Position numbers and translations under genes: made by a program
NCBI GenBank assembly: GCA_964342155.1
Contig: CAYFEQ010000003.1
Span: 1 to 64,000, forward strand
Reading direction: 5' to 3'
Source of the DNA: GCA-2701705 sp964342155
GTDB lineage: Bacteria > Pseudomonadota > Gammaproteobacteria > GCA-002705445 > GCA-002716945
DNA length: 64,000 bases
Notes under the pieces: generated by a model
What the model was told of the DNA's origin: nothing
Databases searched by the model: none
The model's input: the letters and a program-made list of their open reading frames with translations, nothing else
Shown: piece after piece, positions 1 through 8,340 of the stretch
How the letters are laid out: each line of letters opens with the position of its first letter
How positions within the stretch are numbered: the first letter of the stretch is position 1

Positions 1-55
1 AACTCGCGACCTCAACCTTGGCAAGGTTGCGCTCTACCAACTGAGCTATTCCCGC
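1..55 (-). tRNA. tRNA-Gly (GCC), 3' part beyond window edge
   Basis: The reverse complement begins GCGGGAATAGCTCAGTTGG at 55, shows a normal D arm, and then the anticodon arm CAACC-TTGCCAA-GGTTG with anticodon GCC. The window stops inside the T arm, so about 20 nt of the 3' end are missing. A tRNA-Gly downstream of uvrC-pgsA matches the E. coli order uvrC-pgsA-glyW-cysT-leuZ, so further tRNAs may lie outside the window. Confidence 0.93.
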
Positions 56-69
56 ATTAATTAATGTTG

Positions 70-621
70 TTAGATTATATCATTCCAAGTCTTTTTCACA
101 TAATAAATGAAAGATATTAAGGTTAGAATAGATGCTAATTGTAAAAAAAGTACACCAACATAATAGGTATCTATATTTAAGATTGGGTCTTTATAAAGTA
201 AAAACAATAAAGAAATCATTTGAACTGCTGTCTTAATCTTAGATATATAGGCTACCTTCAATATATTTTTATTTCCTAATTCAGCCAATCTCTGTCTTAT
301 TGTGACTACTAAAAATTCTCTTATCACAATTATAATTGATGGGAGAATGAATTCAGTTTCATTATTTTCAGTTAGTAAAAGTAATAAAATTATTATCACT
401 AGTAATTTATCAGCAACTGGATCAAGAAATTCACCAAATTTTGTTTGTTGATTCATGCTACGAGCTACAACGCCATCAAGATAATCTGTTATTATTGCTA
501 TTAAAAAAATTAATGAGGCAAACATTCTATTTGCAGTATCACCAGATAGAAATAAATAAATCATTATTGGTATAACCAGGATTCTAAAAAGGGTAAGACT
601 ATTTGGTATATTTAAATACAT
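70..621 (-). CDS. pgsA: CDP-diacylglycerol--glycerol-3-phosphate 3-phosphatidyltransferase
   Basis: Integral membrane enzyme of the CDP-alcohol phosphatidyltransferase family. It transfers a phosphatidyl group from CDP-diacylglycerol to glycerol-3-phosphate, the committed step to phosphatidylglycerol and cardiolipin. The diagnostic motif DGxxARx8GxxxDxxxD is complete at about residues 49-73 (DG..AR........G...D...D). The 183 aa length and several hydrophobic segments are normal for the family. The start lies 2 bp after the uvrC stop, so the pair is probably co-transcribed. The product PGP would be dephosphorylated by PgpA, also encoded in this window (6023-6505). Confidence 0.95.
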   Translation of the reverse strand: MYLNIPNSLTLFRILVIPIMIYLFLSGDTANRMFASLIFLIAIITDYLDGVVARSMNQQTKFGEFLDPVADKLLVIIILLLLLTENNETEFILPSIIIVIREFLVVTIRQRLAELGNKNILKVAYISKIKTAVQMISLLFLLYKDPILNIDTYYVGVLFLQLASILTLISFIYYVKKTWNDII

Positions 622-623
622 AG

Positions 624-2414
624 CTATTTCTGTAAATGATTATAAATTAATTCAGCCAATGACTTGTTTATACCTGGAACATTTTGTAAATCATCAATAG
701 ATGATTTTAAAGCAGCTTGTATGCCTCCAAAATATTGTAGGATTTGATGTTTTCTTTTTTCTCCAACACCTGGGATATGATCTAGTTTGGAATGAAAATA
801 ATTTCTTGTTGTTTTTTTTCTATGCGACATTATGGCAAACCTATGTGCTTCATCTCTTATTGTTTGGAGTATTTTTATGTTCTTCATCTGTAAATTATTA
901 GTAACATCTTTATTATTTACATCAATAATCTTATCATTTTTAGATTTACGATTTTCTCCTTTCATAATTCCATAAATAACTATATTTTTTAAAGATAATT
1001 GCTTTAGCACAAGTTTAGCTTGAGTAATTTGTCCTTTTCCACCATCAACCAAAATCATATCAGGGAGATTATTTTCTTGCATGAGTCTTTTTAATCTTCT
1101 AGTGATTATAAAGTGCATAGCTTCATAATCATCTGATTTTTTAATTTTATCTAAATTATAATATCTGTAAAAGCGTTTTTCAGGTCCAGTAGCAGAAAAC
1201 CAAACGCAGGCACCAATCATATTTCTACCGCTTAAATGACTGACATCAAAACACACTATATTTTTAATCTTAGTTTTTTCCGTAAGATCATTAGATAAAA
1301 GTTTAAAAATATTATTATTTGAAGAGGATAGATTGAGTTGATTTATCCTATTATCAGTTGTAGCTTGACATATTTTCAGATAGGAACTATATAGTTTTCT
1401 AGTTCCCATAATTATCTTTATTTTTTTGTCATATTTATCGAGAATAGCTTTTTCAAGGAGTACTTTATCGGGTAGTTTATAGGCTACTAATATCTTTTCT
1501 GGCGGTATATGGGATAAATAATATTGTTTCAAAAATGAATTTAGCAAAGTTGCATCATTATTATTTTGCTTATTTGAAAATGCGTAGGGTTTATTCCCTA
1601 GATTAGCTCCATCTCTAATCATAAAAACGTCAATACATGATTTATCAGACACACTAGAAATTGTAACAACATCGATATTACCTTTTTCAGAGATTATGTT
1701 TTGGTTTTGAGTGATTCCTCTAATCATTGAAATTTTGTCACGAATAACTGAAGCATTTTCATACAATTTTTTATTTGAAAACTCGTTCATTTCTTTATTG
1801 TATGTATCTATAAGGATTTTAGTTTTTCCTTGAAGAAATAAGATTGAGTTCTTTACTGATTCAAAATAATCTTTACGACTAATTAAATTAACACAAGGTG
1901 CTGTACATCTATTAATTTGGTACTGTAGGCATGGCTTTTTTCTAGATTTAAAATATGAATTTTCGCATTGACGAACTTTAAATATTTTCTGAACAAGATT
2001 CAAAGTTTTTCTTAAATTATTGACTTGTGTATAAGGTCCAAAATATTTTCCTTTTTTTTTCTTATCACCTCTATAGAATTTTATTAAAGGAAAATTATGA
2101 TCTATCTCAATAAATATATATGGATATGATTTGTCATCACGTAATAATATATTATATTTTGGCTTTATTTTTTTTATTAGTGAATTTTCTAATATTAAAG
2201 CTTCTTGTTCATTATTAGTAATTATAACTTCAATATCATTTATTTTCTCAAGTAGCTTGTTAGTTTTGATTGATGTGTTTCCATGGATGAAATATGACGA
2301 GATCCTTTTTTTGAGATTAGATGCTTTACCGACATAAATTACCTTTTTATTTTGATCTAACATTTTATATATTCCAGGTCTATGTGTAAGGTTTTTTAAT
2401 ATATTTTTATTCAT
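624..2414 (-). CDS. uvrC: UvrABC excinuclease subunit C
   Basis: Makes both incisions in nucleotide excision repair. The N-terminus carries the GIY-YIG nuclease domain (PGIYKM near residue 13, IYVGKA near 26). The central part has the UVR/UvrB-interacting region, followed by the RNase H-like C-terminal endonuclease domain (FDVSHLSG, DGGKGQ) and terminal HhH motifs (IPGVGEKRK). 596 aa is normal. The ATG overlaps the upstream uracil-DNA glycosylase stop (ATGA), indicating translational coupling. uvrB, the partner, is at 47389-49416; uvrA is not in the window. Confidence 0.97.
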   Translation of the reverse strand: MNKNILKNLTHRPGIYKMLDQNKKVIYVGKASNLKKRISSYFIHGNTSIKTNKLLEKINDIEVIITNNEQEALILENSLIKKIKPKYNILLRDDKSYPYIFIEIDHNFPLIKFYRGDKKKKGKYFGPYTQVNNLRKTLNLVQKIFKVRQCENSYFKSRKKPCLQYQINRCTAPCVNLISRKDYFESVKNSILFLQGKTKILIDTYNKEMNEFSNKKLYENASVIRDKISMIRGITQNQNIISEKGNIDVVTISSVSDKSCIDVFMIRDGANLGNKPYAFSNKQNNNDATLLNSFLKQYYLSHIPPEKILVAYKLPDKVLLEKAILDKYDKKIKIIMGTRKLYSSYLKICQATTDNRINQLNLSSSNNNIFKLLSNDLTEKTKIKNIVCFDVSHLSGRNMIGACVWFSATGPEKRFYRYYNLDKIKKSDDYEAMHFIITRRLKRLMQENNLPDMILVDGGKGQITQAKLVLKQLSLKNIVIYGIMKGENRKSKNDKIIDVNNKDVTNNLQMKNIKILQTIRDEAHRFAIMSHRKKTTRNYFHSKLDHIPGVGEKRKHQILQYFGGIQAALKSSIDDLQNVPGINKSLAELIYNHLQK

Positions 2415-3025
2415 CTTATATATGCCATTTCTCTAGCTACTTTAAAGACCATTGATAGACTTTCTAAATCTAGTCTTTTAGAGTTTATATTTATTTTACT
2501 ACAATGATATGAATCAAGAAGATATTTTGACGAGTTAATTTTATAAATTTTCCCATGTGAAAATGGGTATAAACTCAACTTTAAAGAAAATGCTCTTAAT
2601 ACTGCAGTATGCGCTATATGACCTAGAGCTATAATTATTTTTAAATGCTTCAAATCATTAAATTCTCTAATTAGGTGAACTTGGCAGTTCTTGATTTCAG
2701 TTAATGTAGGCATATTGTTTGGGGGATAGCATTTAACTGCATTTGTAATATATATTGATTTATAATTATGGGACCCACGTTTTAAGGTTAACTTATGTTT
2801 ATTTAAAACTTTATTAAGCAGGTTCCCAGAAAAATCTCCATTGAAAGGTTCTCCAGTTTTATTTGCACCATGGAGACCTGGAGCTAAACCAACAATACAG
2901 ATTTTAGATGTTTTCATACCAATGGGAAGAATTGGTTGATTCTCATAACTTGGATACAAGATTTGTAATTTTACAAAATTTTTAGTTATGCGTTTGCAAA
3001 ATTTGCATGTCGGTAAACTCTGCAT
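2411..3025 (-). CDS. Uracil-DNA glycosylase, family 5 (UDGb-like) Fe-S type
   Basis: Removes uracil, and in the family other deaminated bases, from DNA. Motif A reads GLAPGLHGANKTGEPF, typical of UDGb (family 5), which uses APG where family 4 has GEAPG. Four cysteines fit a [4Fe-4S] cluster: CxxC at residues 7 and 10, the Cys in NAVKCYPP and the Cys in NCQVH. The open frame extends to 3082, but that start would overlap fabH by over 50 bp. The ATG at 3025 lies just after the fabH stop and gives a family-like N-terminus (MQSLPTCKFC), so it is chosen (204 aa). The exact substrate range cannot be read from sequence. Confidence 0.85.
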   Translation of the reverse strand: MQSLPTCKFCKRITKNFVKLQILYPSYENQPILPIGMKTSKICIVGLAPGLHGANKTGEPFNGDFSGNLLNKVLNKHKLTLKRGSHNYKSIYITNAVKCYPPNNMPTLTEIKNCQVHLIREFNDLKHLKIIIALGHIAHTAVLRAFSLKLSLYPFSHGKIYKINSSKYLLDSYHCSKININSKRLDLESLSMVFKVAREMAYIR

Positions 3026-3029
3026 TTTT

Positions 3030-3971
3030 TTAAAAACGTAATAAATTAGAGCCCCATGTAAATCCTGCTCCAAAAGCTTCAAACATAATTAAATTACCTT
3101 CTTTTAATAGACCTTTTTTATTTGAATCATCTAGAGCTAAAGGTATTGAGGCTGCTGATGTATTTCCATGTTTGTTCACAGTTATAATAATTTTTTCTTT
3201 AGGAAGGTCAATCTTTTTAGCAATAGCTAAAATTATTCTACTATTAGCCTGATGTGGTATAAACCAATCTAATTCTTCTGCAGATATATTATTTTTATTT
3301 AGCGTTGCTATAGCAAGATCACCTAGGGTATTTACAGCAATTTTAAAGACATCATTACCTTTCATCTCTATAAATTCAGGTTCAGTATTCACTGTTAATA
3401 AATCCTTGTAACTACCATCAGAGACTATAGTGCTAGAAATTATACCGGGTGTTTCTGATGCACTTAAAAGAACTGCTCCTGCTCCATCACCAAAAAGCAC
3501 ACATGTGTTTCTATCTTTCCAATCCAACAACGATGTAATTTTTTCAGTTCCAATCACAAGTACATTTTTTACAGCTCCATTTTTAATGTATTGATCAGCT
3601 ATATCTATGGCATACACGAACCCTGTGCAAGCTGCATTTATGTCAAAGGCTGAACAGTTTTTTAGATCAAGTTTATTTTGAAGGAGTACTGCTGTGCTTG
3701 GAAATTTCCTTTCAGGCGTAGTTGTTGCCACGACAATCATATCAATATCCTGTGTATCAATTTTACTTGATTGTATAGCGTCTAAAGATGCGTGATAAGC
3801 CATATCAACGGAAGATTCTTCCGTAGATGCAATATGTCTTTGTTCTATTCCAGTTCTTTCAATAATCCAGTCATTAGATGTATCCACTATCCTCTCTATA
3901 TCTTGATTAGTAAGTATTTTTTTTGGCAAATAGCTACCTGTAGCAATAATTTTTGAAAAGACTTTATTCAT
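3030..3971 (-). CDS. fabH: 3-oxoacyl-ACP synthase III
   Basis: Condenses acetyl-CoA with malonyl-ACP to start type II fatty-acid synthesis. The catalytic triad is visible: Cys in NAACTGF, His in FIPHQAN and Asn in KHGNTSAAS. A start further upstream at 3989 is possible, but ATG 3971 gives MNKVFSKIIATGSYLP, colinear with the E. coli N-terminus, so it is preferred (313 aa). It overlaps the plsX stop by 8 bp, the usual coupled plsX-fabH arrangement. Confidence 0.96.
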   Translation of the reverse strand: MNKVFSKIIATGSYLPKKILTNQDIERIVDTSNDWIIERTGIEQRHIASTEESSVDMAYHASLDAIQSSKIDTQDIDMIVVATTTPERKFPSTAVLLQNKLDLKNCSAFDINAACTGFVYAIDIADQYIKNGAVKNVLVIGTEKITSLLDWKDRNTCVLFGDGAGAVLLSASETPGIISSTIVSDGSYKDLLTVNTEPEFIEMKGNDVFKIAVNTLGDLAIATLNKNNISAEELDWFIPHQANSRIILAIAKKIDLPKEKIIITVNKHGNTSAASIPLALDDSNKKGLLKEGNLIMFEAFGAGFTWGSNLLRF

Positions 3972-4986
3972 TTGATAATTTACTCTCAATTAGCGATTCT
4001 ATTTTATCAAGTACTTCATTTTTTACTTCATAATATGCGGTTCTAATAGCACGACCAAAAGCATATGAATCAGCGCCACCATGGCTTTTTACCACTACTC
4101 CTTGTAAACCGAGCAAACTGGCACCATTATATCTTCTTGGATCAACTTTTTTTCTTACACCTTTCATAACCGGATAACTAATCAAGGCAGAAAACTTATT
4201 ATATAAATTTTTCTTAAACTCATTTTTAATAAAGTGGCTTATTATATTCGCTACACCTTCTATGCTCTTTAAAGCTATATTTCCTGCAAAACCATCTGTC
4301 ACAATAACATCATAATTTCCTTCAAAAATATCATCACCTTCTACGTATCCGCCATAATTTAATGCAGAAGTTTGCATCATCGTTCCGGCACTTTTAATTG
4401 TTTCATTACCTTTGAATTCTTCCGAACCTATGTTTAATAACCCTATTCTTGGATTAGAAGATTCTTCGAGTGATTTGACTAATGCTGATCCCATAATTGC
4501 AAATTGATATAGGTGTTCTGAAGTACTTTCTATGTTAGCTCCTAAGTCAAGCATATGCATATGCCCTTTTTTTGTGGGCAAAGCTGTACAAATAGCTGGT
4601 CTATCAATTCCTGAAATTGTTTTTAAAATTATTTTTGATAATGCCATCAACGCTCCTGTATTTCCTGCACTAACACATGCATCTGCGCTTTTATCTTTAA
4701 CAGCTGAGATACATAACCGCATAGATGATTTCTTTTTAGATCTTATTGCAGACAAAATATCATCATTCATACTTATATATTCATCAGTGTGTAAAATTGA
4801 ATACCTTTTATCTTGAAGTTTTTTCATTTTTGAAGGCATTTTTTCTAGAATTTGTTTTTGATCACCAATTAAAATTAAATAAATATCATCCATCTTCTCA
4901 ATTGCTGAAATGGCTGCAGGTAGAGCAGAAGATAATCCATGATCGCCACTCATCATATCGAGTGCTATGGTAATTTTTTTTTGCAT
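3964..4986 (-). CDS. plsX: Phosphate acyltransferase PlsX
   Basis: Makes acyl-phosphate from acyl-ACP, the donor for PlsY in glycerophospholipid synthesis. The N-terminus has the family ALDMMSGDHG signature (residues 8-17), and glycine-rich motifs such as SAGNTGALM and VTDGFAGNIALK follow. 340 aa is full length. It lies between rpmF and fabH as in most proteobacteria, tying ribosome output to membrane synthesis. Confidence 0.96.
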   Translation of the reverse strand: MQKKITIALDMMSGDHGLSSALPAAISAIEKMDDIYLILIGDQKQILEKMPSKMKKLQDKRYSILHTDEYISMNDDILSAIRSKKKSSMRLCISAVKDKSADACVSAGNTGALMALSKIILKTISGIDRPAICTALPTKKGHMHMLDLGANIESTSEHLYQFAIMGSALVKSLEESSNPRIGLLNIGSEEFKGNETIKSAGTMMQTSALNYGGYVEGDDIFEGNYDVIVTDGFAGNIALKSIEGVANIISHFIKNEFKKNLYNKFSALISYPVMKGVRKKVDPRRYNGASLLGLQGVVVKSHGGADSYAFGRAIRTAYYEVKNEVLDKIESLIESKLSNE

Positions 4987-5009
4987 TTTTTTTTAATCTT
5001 AAGGAGTAA

Positions 5010-5216
5010 TTATTCTTGAGTTTCTTGCTTCTTTTCTTTCTTTATTTTTGGCTTTATTACTTCCTTTCCTCTATAAAAACCATCTTTAGCTATATGGTGA
5101 CGCAGATGAGTTGTGCCAGTGGTTTTATCTACAGAAGGTGTTGGAGAAGATAATGAATCATGGGCACGCCTCATATTCTTTTTAGATTTTGATTTTTTAC
5201 TTTTTTGAACGGCCAT
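5010..5216 (-). CDS. rpmF: 50S ribosomal protein L32 (bL32)
   Basis: A 68 aa basic protein with the L32 N-terminus MAVQKSKKSKSKKNMRRAHD. The mid section TGTTHLRHHIAKDGFYRGK matches the family. There is no CxxC zinc pair, so it is a zinc-independent L32. A lysine/glutamate-rich tail extends the C-terminus. The DUF177 gene (yceD) that usually precedes rpmF is absent; the next gene is the divergent maf. Confidence 0.95.
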   Translation of the reverse strand: MAVQKSKKSKSKKNMRRAHDSLSSPTPSVDKTTGTTHLRHHIAKDGFYRGKEVIKPKIKKEKKQETQE

Positions 5217-5456
5217 TTTATTTCCTATTATTTTAGTATTTGCAGCAAATATTATATGAGTTTTCTTTATATTAAGCTACTTATCAATATATCGCTATTC
5301 TAAGCAATAATTGATAATCAAGCAATTTAAAATACCAGTTTTTAGTAAAAAATAAGATATATCGATATTCATTTAAGTATTAATTTAAAATCATTGAAGA
5401 TTCTGATAGTATTTTTAAAGTTTGAGAGAAATTAGAATACAATATTAGCAATATAT

Positions 5457-6044
5457 ATGAAAAAAAGAATTATTTTAGCATCAAGCTCAATTCATAGAAA
5501 AAGATTACTTAAACAACTTAAGATAAGATTTTCTTCTATTTCTCCAAATATTAACGAAACAAAGTTAAAATCAGAAACTGTAACAGCTTATGTAAAAAGA
5601 CTATCAAAAGAAAAAGCGATGTCTGCTTCAAAAAGATTTAAAAATGCCATAATTATTGGTTCTGATGAAGTTGCTGTAGTAGGAAATAAAATCTTAGGGA
5701 AACCTCTAACTACAAATAATGCAAAAAAACAATTAATGTTTATTTCAAATAAAATAGTTGTTTTCAAAACAGGGCTATGTGTATTAGACGTCAAAACAAA
5801 AAAAAATTTAATAGCAGTAGTAAATTATACAGTTCATATGAAAAAATTAACCACTAAACAAATTAATTATTATATTAAAAACGAAAATATGCTTAATTGT
5901 GCTGCAAGTATAAGGATTGAAGGAATGGCGATAAGTTTAGTTAAAAAAATGCATGGACCAGATCCAACATCAATTATAGGATTACCTCTAATTAAAGTTA
6001 TTGAATTCTTAAAACATTTTGGTTATGAAGTATTTAAAAAATAA
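5457..6044 (+). CDS. maf: Maf-family nucleotide pyrophosphatase (YceF-like)
   Basis: Hydrolyses non-canonical or methylated nucleoside triphosphates; the YceF subgroup prefers m7GTP. The start IILASSSIHRKRLL matches the family N-terminus LILASxSxxR. SDEVAVV near residue 70 and DPTSIIGLPL near residue 172 are the other conserved blocks. The divergent placement from rpmF is that of yceF in E. coli. The last 22 bp overlap the 3' end of pgpA on the other strand. Confidence 0.9.
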   Translation: MKKRIILASSSIHRKRLLKQLKIRFSSISPNINETKLKSETVTAYVKRLSKEKAMSASKRFKNAIIIGSDEVAVVGNKILGKPLTTNNAKKQLMFISNKIVVFKTGLCVLDVKTKKNLIAVVNYTVHMKKLTTKQINYYIKNENMLNCAASIRIEGMAISLVKKMHGPDPTSIIGLPLIKVIEFLKHFGYEVFKK

Positions 6045-6505
6045 TTTGCAATTATTATAAATAAAATATTGGCAAAGATTCCTGCTAAGACATCATCGAA
6101 AACAATTCCAAATCCATTCTTTAATTCTTTATCGATAAATGAAATTGGATAAGGCTTTAAAATATCAAATATTCTAAAAAATAAGAAACATATAAAAAAA
6201 TTTATGAATGTTAATGGGACATCATATGTAGCAACAAAAATACCTACTATTTCATCAAGCACAATATGTTTAGAATCATTATTTTTATAGATTTGATTTG
6301 CTCTATGACACAGTAAAGATGAAATAAAAATAATCAATAATAGAGAAATAAAAGTAAGCTCTATTTGTATATATATTAATGAGATTATTGTTGCTAGTCC
6401 AATTATAGAACCAAAAGTACCTTGTGCAAATGGTGCATAACCAACGCCAAAGCCACTAGTAATAAAAATAACTATTTTATCAATATAGTTAGTCAAAATG
6501 ATCAA
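6023..6505 (-). CDS. pgpA: Phosphatidylglycerophosphatase A
   Basis: Membrane phosphatase converting PGP to phosphatidylglycerol, downstream of PgsA. Conserved blocks are GVGYAPFAQGTFGS (residues 20-33), VLDEIVG with acidic residues, and the C-terminal FDDVLAG. Three to four hydrophobic segments are visible in 160 aa. It overlaps the end of thiL by 17 bp, the same thiL-pgpA order as E. coli. The C-terminal codons overlap the convergent maf. Confidence 0.93.
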   Translation of the reverse strand: MIILTNYIDKIVIFITSGFGVGYAPFAQGTFGSIIGLATIISLIYIQIELTFISLLLIIFISSLLCHRANQIYKNNDSKHIVLDEIVGIFVATYDVPLTFINFFICFLFFRIFDILKPYPISFIDKELKNGFGIVFDDVLAGIFANILFIIIANYFLNTS

Positions 6506-7445
6506 AACCTTTAAAATTAAATTTAATTAATTTATCATTTTTAAAAAATGATAACTTGCCCTCAGTTGTATTGCCAATTAATGTTATTTTTTGACGCAGT
6601 TTTGAAGATATGTTTTTAATTCTTAATCTTTTATTTTTTGATGCAGTAAAACATAATTCATAATCCTCACCTCCTCCTAAAACACACTCATAATATTTTT
6701 TAGAAGGTATAGTTTTTTTCAACAATGCATGAACAGGAATTTTATCTATATCAATAGACCCACCTAATTTACTAGTAGATAGAATTGAACCTAGGTCTTT
6801 TATTAATCCATCTGAGATATCAATACATGAGTTTGCTATTGAGCTGATTGCTTTACCTAATTCAATTTTTGGTTGTGGCGTCTTTAAGAATTTATCAAAT
6901 ATTTTTTTTTCTTTTTTATATTTTTTTGATTTCTCTAATAATAAGGATGCTCTTGCTGAACCAAGTAAACCAGACACATATATGTCATCATTTTTTTGTG
7001 CTTTATCTCTGTATAATATTTTTCCTTTATTAAAGCCAACAACCTGAATTGATATGCTTAATGGACCACAATTTGTATCACCACCAATTAATGTAAGTTT
7101 ATATTTAGATATTAATTTCTTTATTCCTGAATAAAATTTCTTAATCCACTCATTTTCAAGCTTAGGTAGTGTTAGAGACATAAGAATATATTTAGGTATA
7201 CAACCCATTGCCGCTATGTCACTTAGATTTGTTGCTAATGATTTATAACCAATCTCTTCGGGAGTATATTTTTTAGAGAAATGAGGTCCTTCTAGAGAAG
7301 TATCTGTAGTAAAAACTAAACATTTTTTATCATTGATTCTAACTACTGCACAATCATCTCCTATGCTTTTAATTACATTAGGCGAGGTTGTACAAATATT
7401 ATTTTGGATATAACACAATAAATCATTTTCATTCTTAATTATCAT
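6489..7445 (-). CDS. thiL: Thiamine-monophosphate kinase
   Basis: Phosphorylates thiamine monophosphate to the cofactor thiamine pyrophosphate. The PurM-like N-terminal half carries SIGDDCAVV and TTDTSLEGPHF. Further conserved blocks are NLSDIAAMGC, GGDTN, ISDGLIKDLGSI and GGGEDYELCF. 318 aa is normal. It overlaps nusB by 11 bp, giving the conserved nusB-thiL-pgpA order. No other thiamine gene is in the window, so the context is inherited order and not a thiamine pathway cluster. Confidence 0.95.
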   Translation of the reverse strand: MIIKNENDLLCYIQNNICTTSPNVIKSIGDDCAVVRINDKKCLVFTTDTSLEGPHFSKKYTPEEIGYKSLATNLSDIAAMGCIPKYILMSLTLPKLENEWIKKFYSGIKKLISKYKLTLIGGDTNCGPLSISIQVVGFNKGKILYRDKAQKNDDIYVSGLLGSARASLLLEKSKKYKKEKKIFDKFLKTPQPKIELGKAISSIANSCIDISDGLIKDLGSILSTSKLGGSIDIDKIPVHALLKKTIPSKKYYECVLGGGEDYELCFTASKNKRLRIKNISSKLRQKITLIGNTTEGKLSFFKNDKLIKFNFKGFDHFD

Positions 7446-7839
7446 GACTACATAATAAAAGTTGGTCTAGGATTTTATTGATAAATTTAAATGATTTTTC
7501 CGAGGAGTATTTTTTTGCTATTTTTATACTTTCGTCCATAATTACTTTTTTTGGAATGTCTTTTCTATATAGAAATTCACAAACAGATAATCGTAAAATT
7601 GACTTATCAATAATAGATGATTCTAGCTCTGTAAGGTTTGAATTTTTAGTAATGTAATCATCAATCTCGTTTAAATTTATATCTAATAGTTTTAGAAGCT
7701 CTTTAAAATATATATCATCGTACTTTCTCTTTTCAACAAACGTACTCATTATTGATGATAAATCATTTTTATTTATATCTTGCTGATACAGAATTTTAAC
7801 AATATTCTCACGAGCTAAGGTTCTTTCTTTGTTGTTCAT
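7435..7839 (-). CDS. nusB: Transcription antitermination factor NusB
   Basis: RNA-binding partner of S10 (NusE) in rRNA transcription antitermination. It is all-helical with the N-terminus RTLARENIVKILYQ and the C-terminal block DESIKIAKKYSSEKSFKFIN. 134 aa is normal. It lies between ribH and thiL, as in many gammaproteobacteria, with a 3 bp gap to the ribH stop. Confidence 0.95.
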   Translation of the reverse strand: MNNKERTLARENIVKILYQQDINKNDLSSIMSTFVEKRKYDDIYFKELLKLLDINLNEIDDYITKNSNLTELESSIIDKSILRLSVCEFLYRKDIPKKVIMDESIKIAKKYSSEKSFKFINKILDQLLLCSHDN

Positions 7840-7842
7840 ACT

Positions 7843-8340
7843 TTATGTTATGTTTGAATAATATTTTAATAGATTGATAGCTGTATTTGCAAAATCTTTC
7901 CCCTTATTATATTCTTTTCCAACTCTTGAAATTGCCTGATCAATTGTTTCAGTTGTTATTATTCCATTTATGACCGGTATATTGGTCTCAAAACTAACAT
8001 TTCTTAATGCGTTAATAACTGTAGATGATAGAAATTCATAATGCTTAGTATCTCCTTTTATTATACATGCAACAGCTATTACTATTTCAGGCTTTATTTT
8101 ATTAATTAATCGTTTAGTAGCTAATGGGATTTCAAATGCTCCGCCTGGTATATTTTCCAAACCCATTAAATTTTGATCCATATTTGTAGTCTTTAATTCA
8201 TTAAATATACCGTTACAAATACTATTAGTTAATAATTCATTATATTTACTCTTAACTATTAATAGTTTACAGTTTGAGTTTGAACTAATATCACATTGTT
8301 TATTAATTAATTTATTTTTATCGAACTCTTCTAGTTTCAA
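7843..8340 (-). CDS. ribH: 6,7-dimethyl-8-ribityllumazine synthase
   Basis: Condenses 5-amino-6-ribitylaminouracil with 3,4-dihydroxy-2-butanone 4-phosphate, the penultimate riboflavin step. Substrate-binding blocks are visible: IPGGAFEIP, CIIKGDTKHYEF with the catalytic His, and VINGIITTET. 165 aa is normal; an N-terminal extension of about 10 residues is slightly polar. It starts directly after the ribB stop in the rib operon. Confidence 0.95.
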   Translation of the reverse strand: MKLEEFDKNKLINKQCDISSNSNCKLLIVKSKYNELLTNSICNGIFNELKTTNMDQNLMGLENIPGGAFEIPLATKRLINKIKPEIVIAVACIIKGDTKHYEFLSSTVINALRNVSFETNIPVINGIITTETIDQAISRVGKEYNKGKDFANTAINLLKYYSNIT

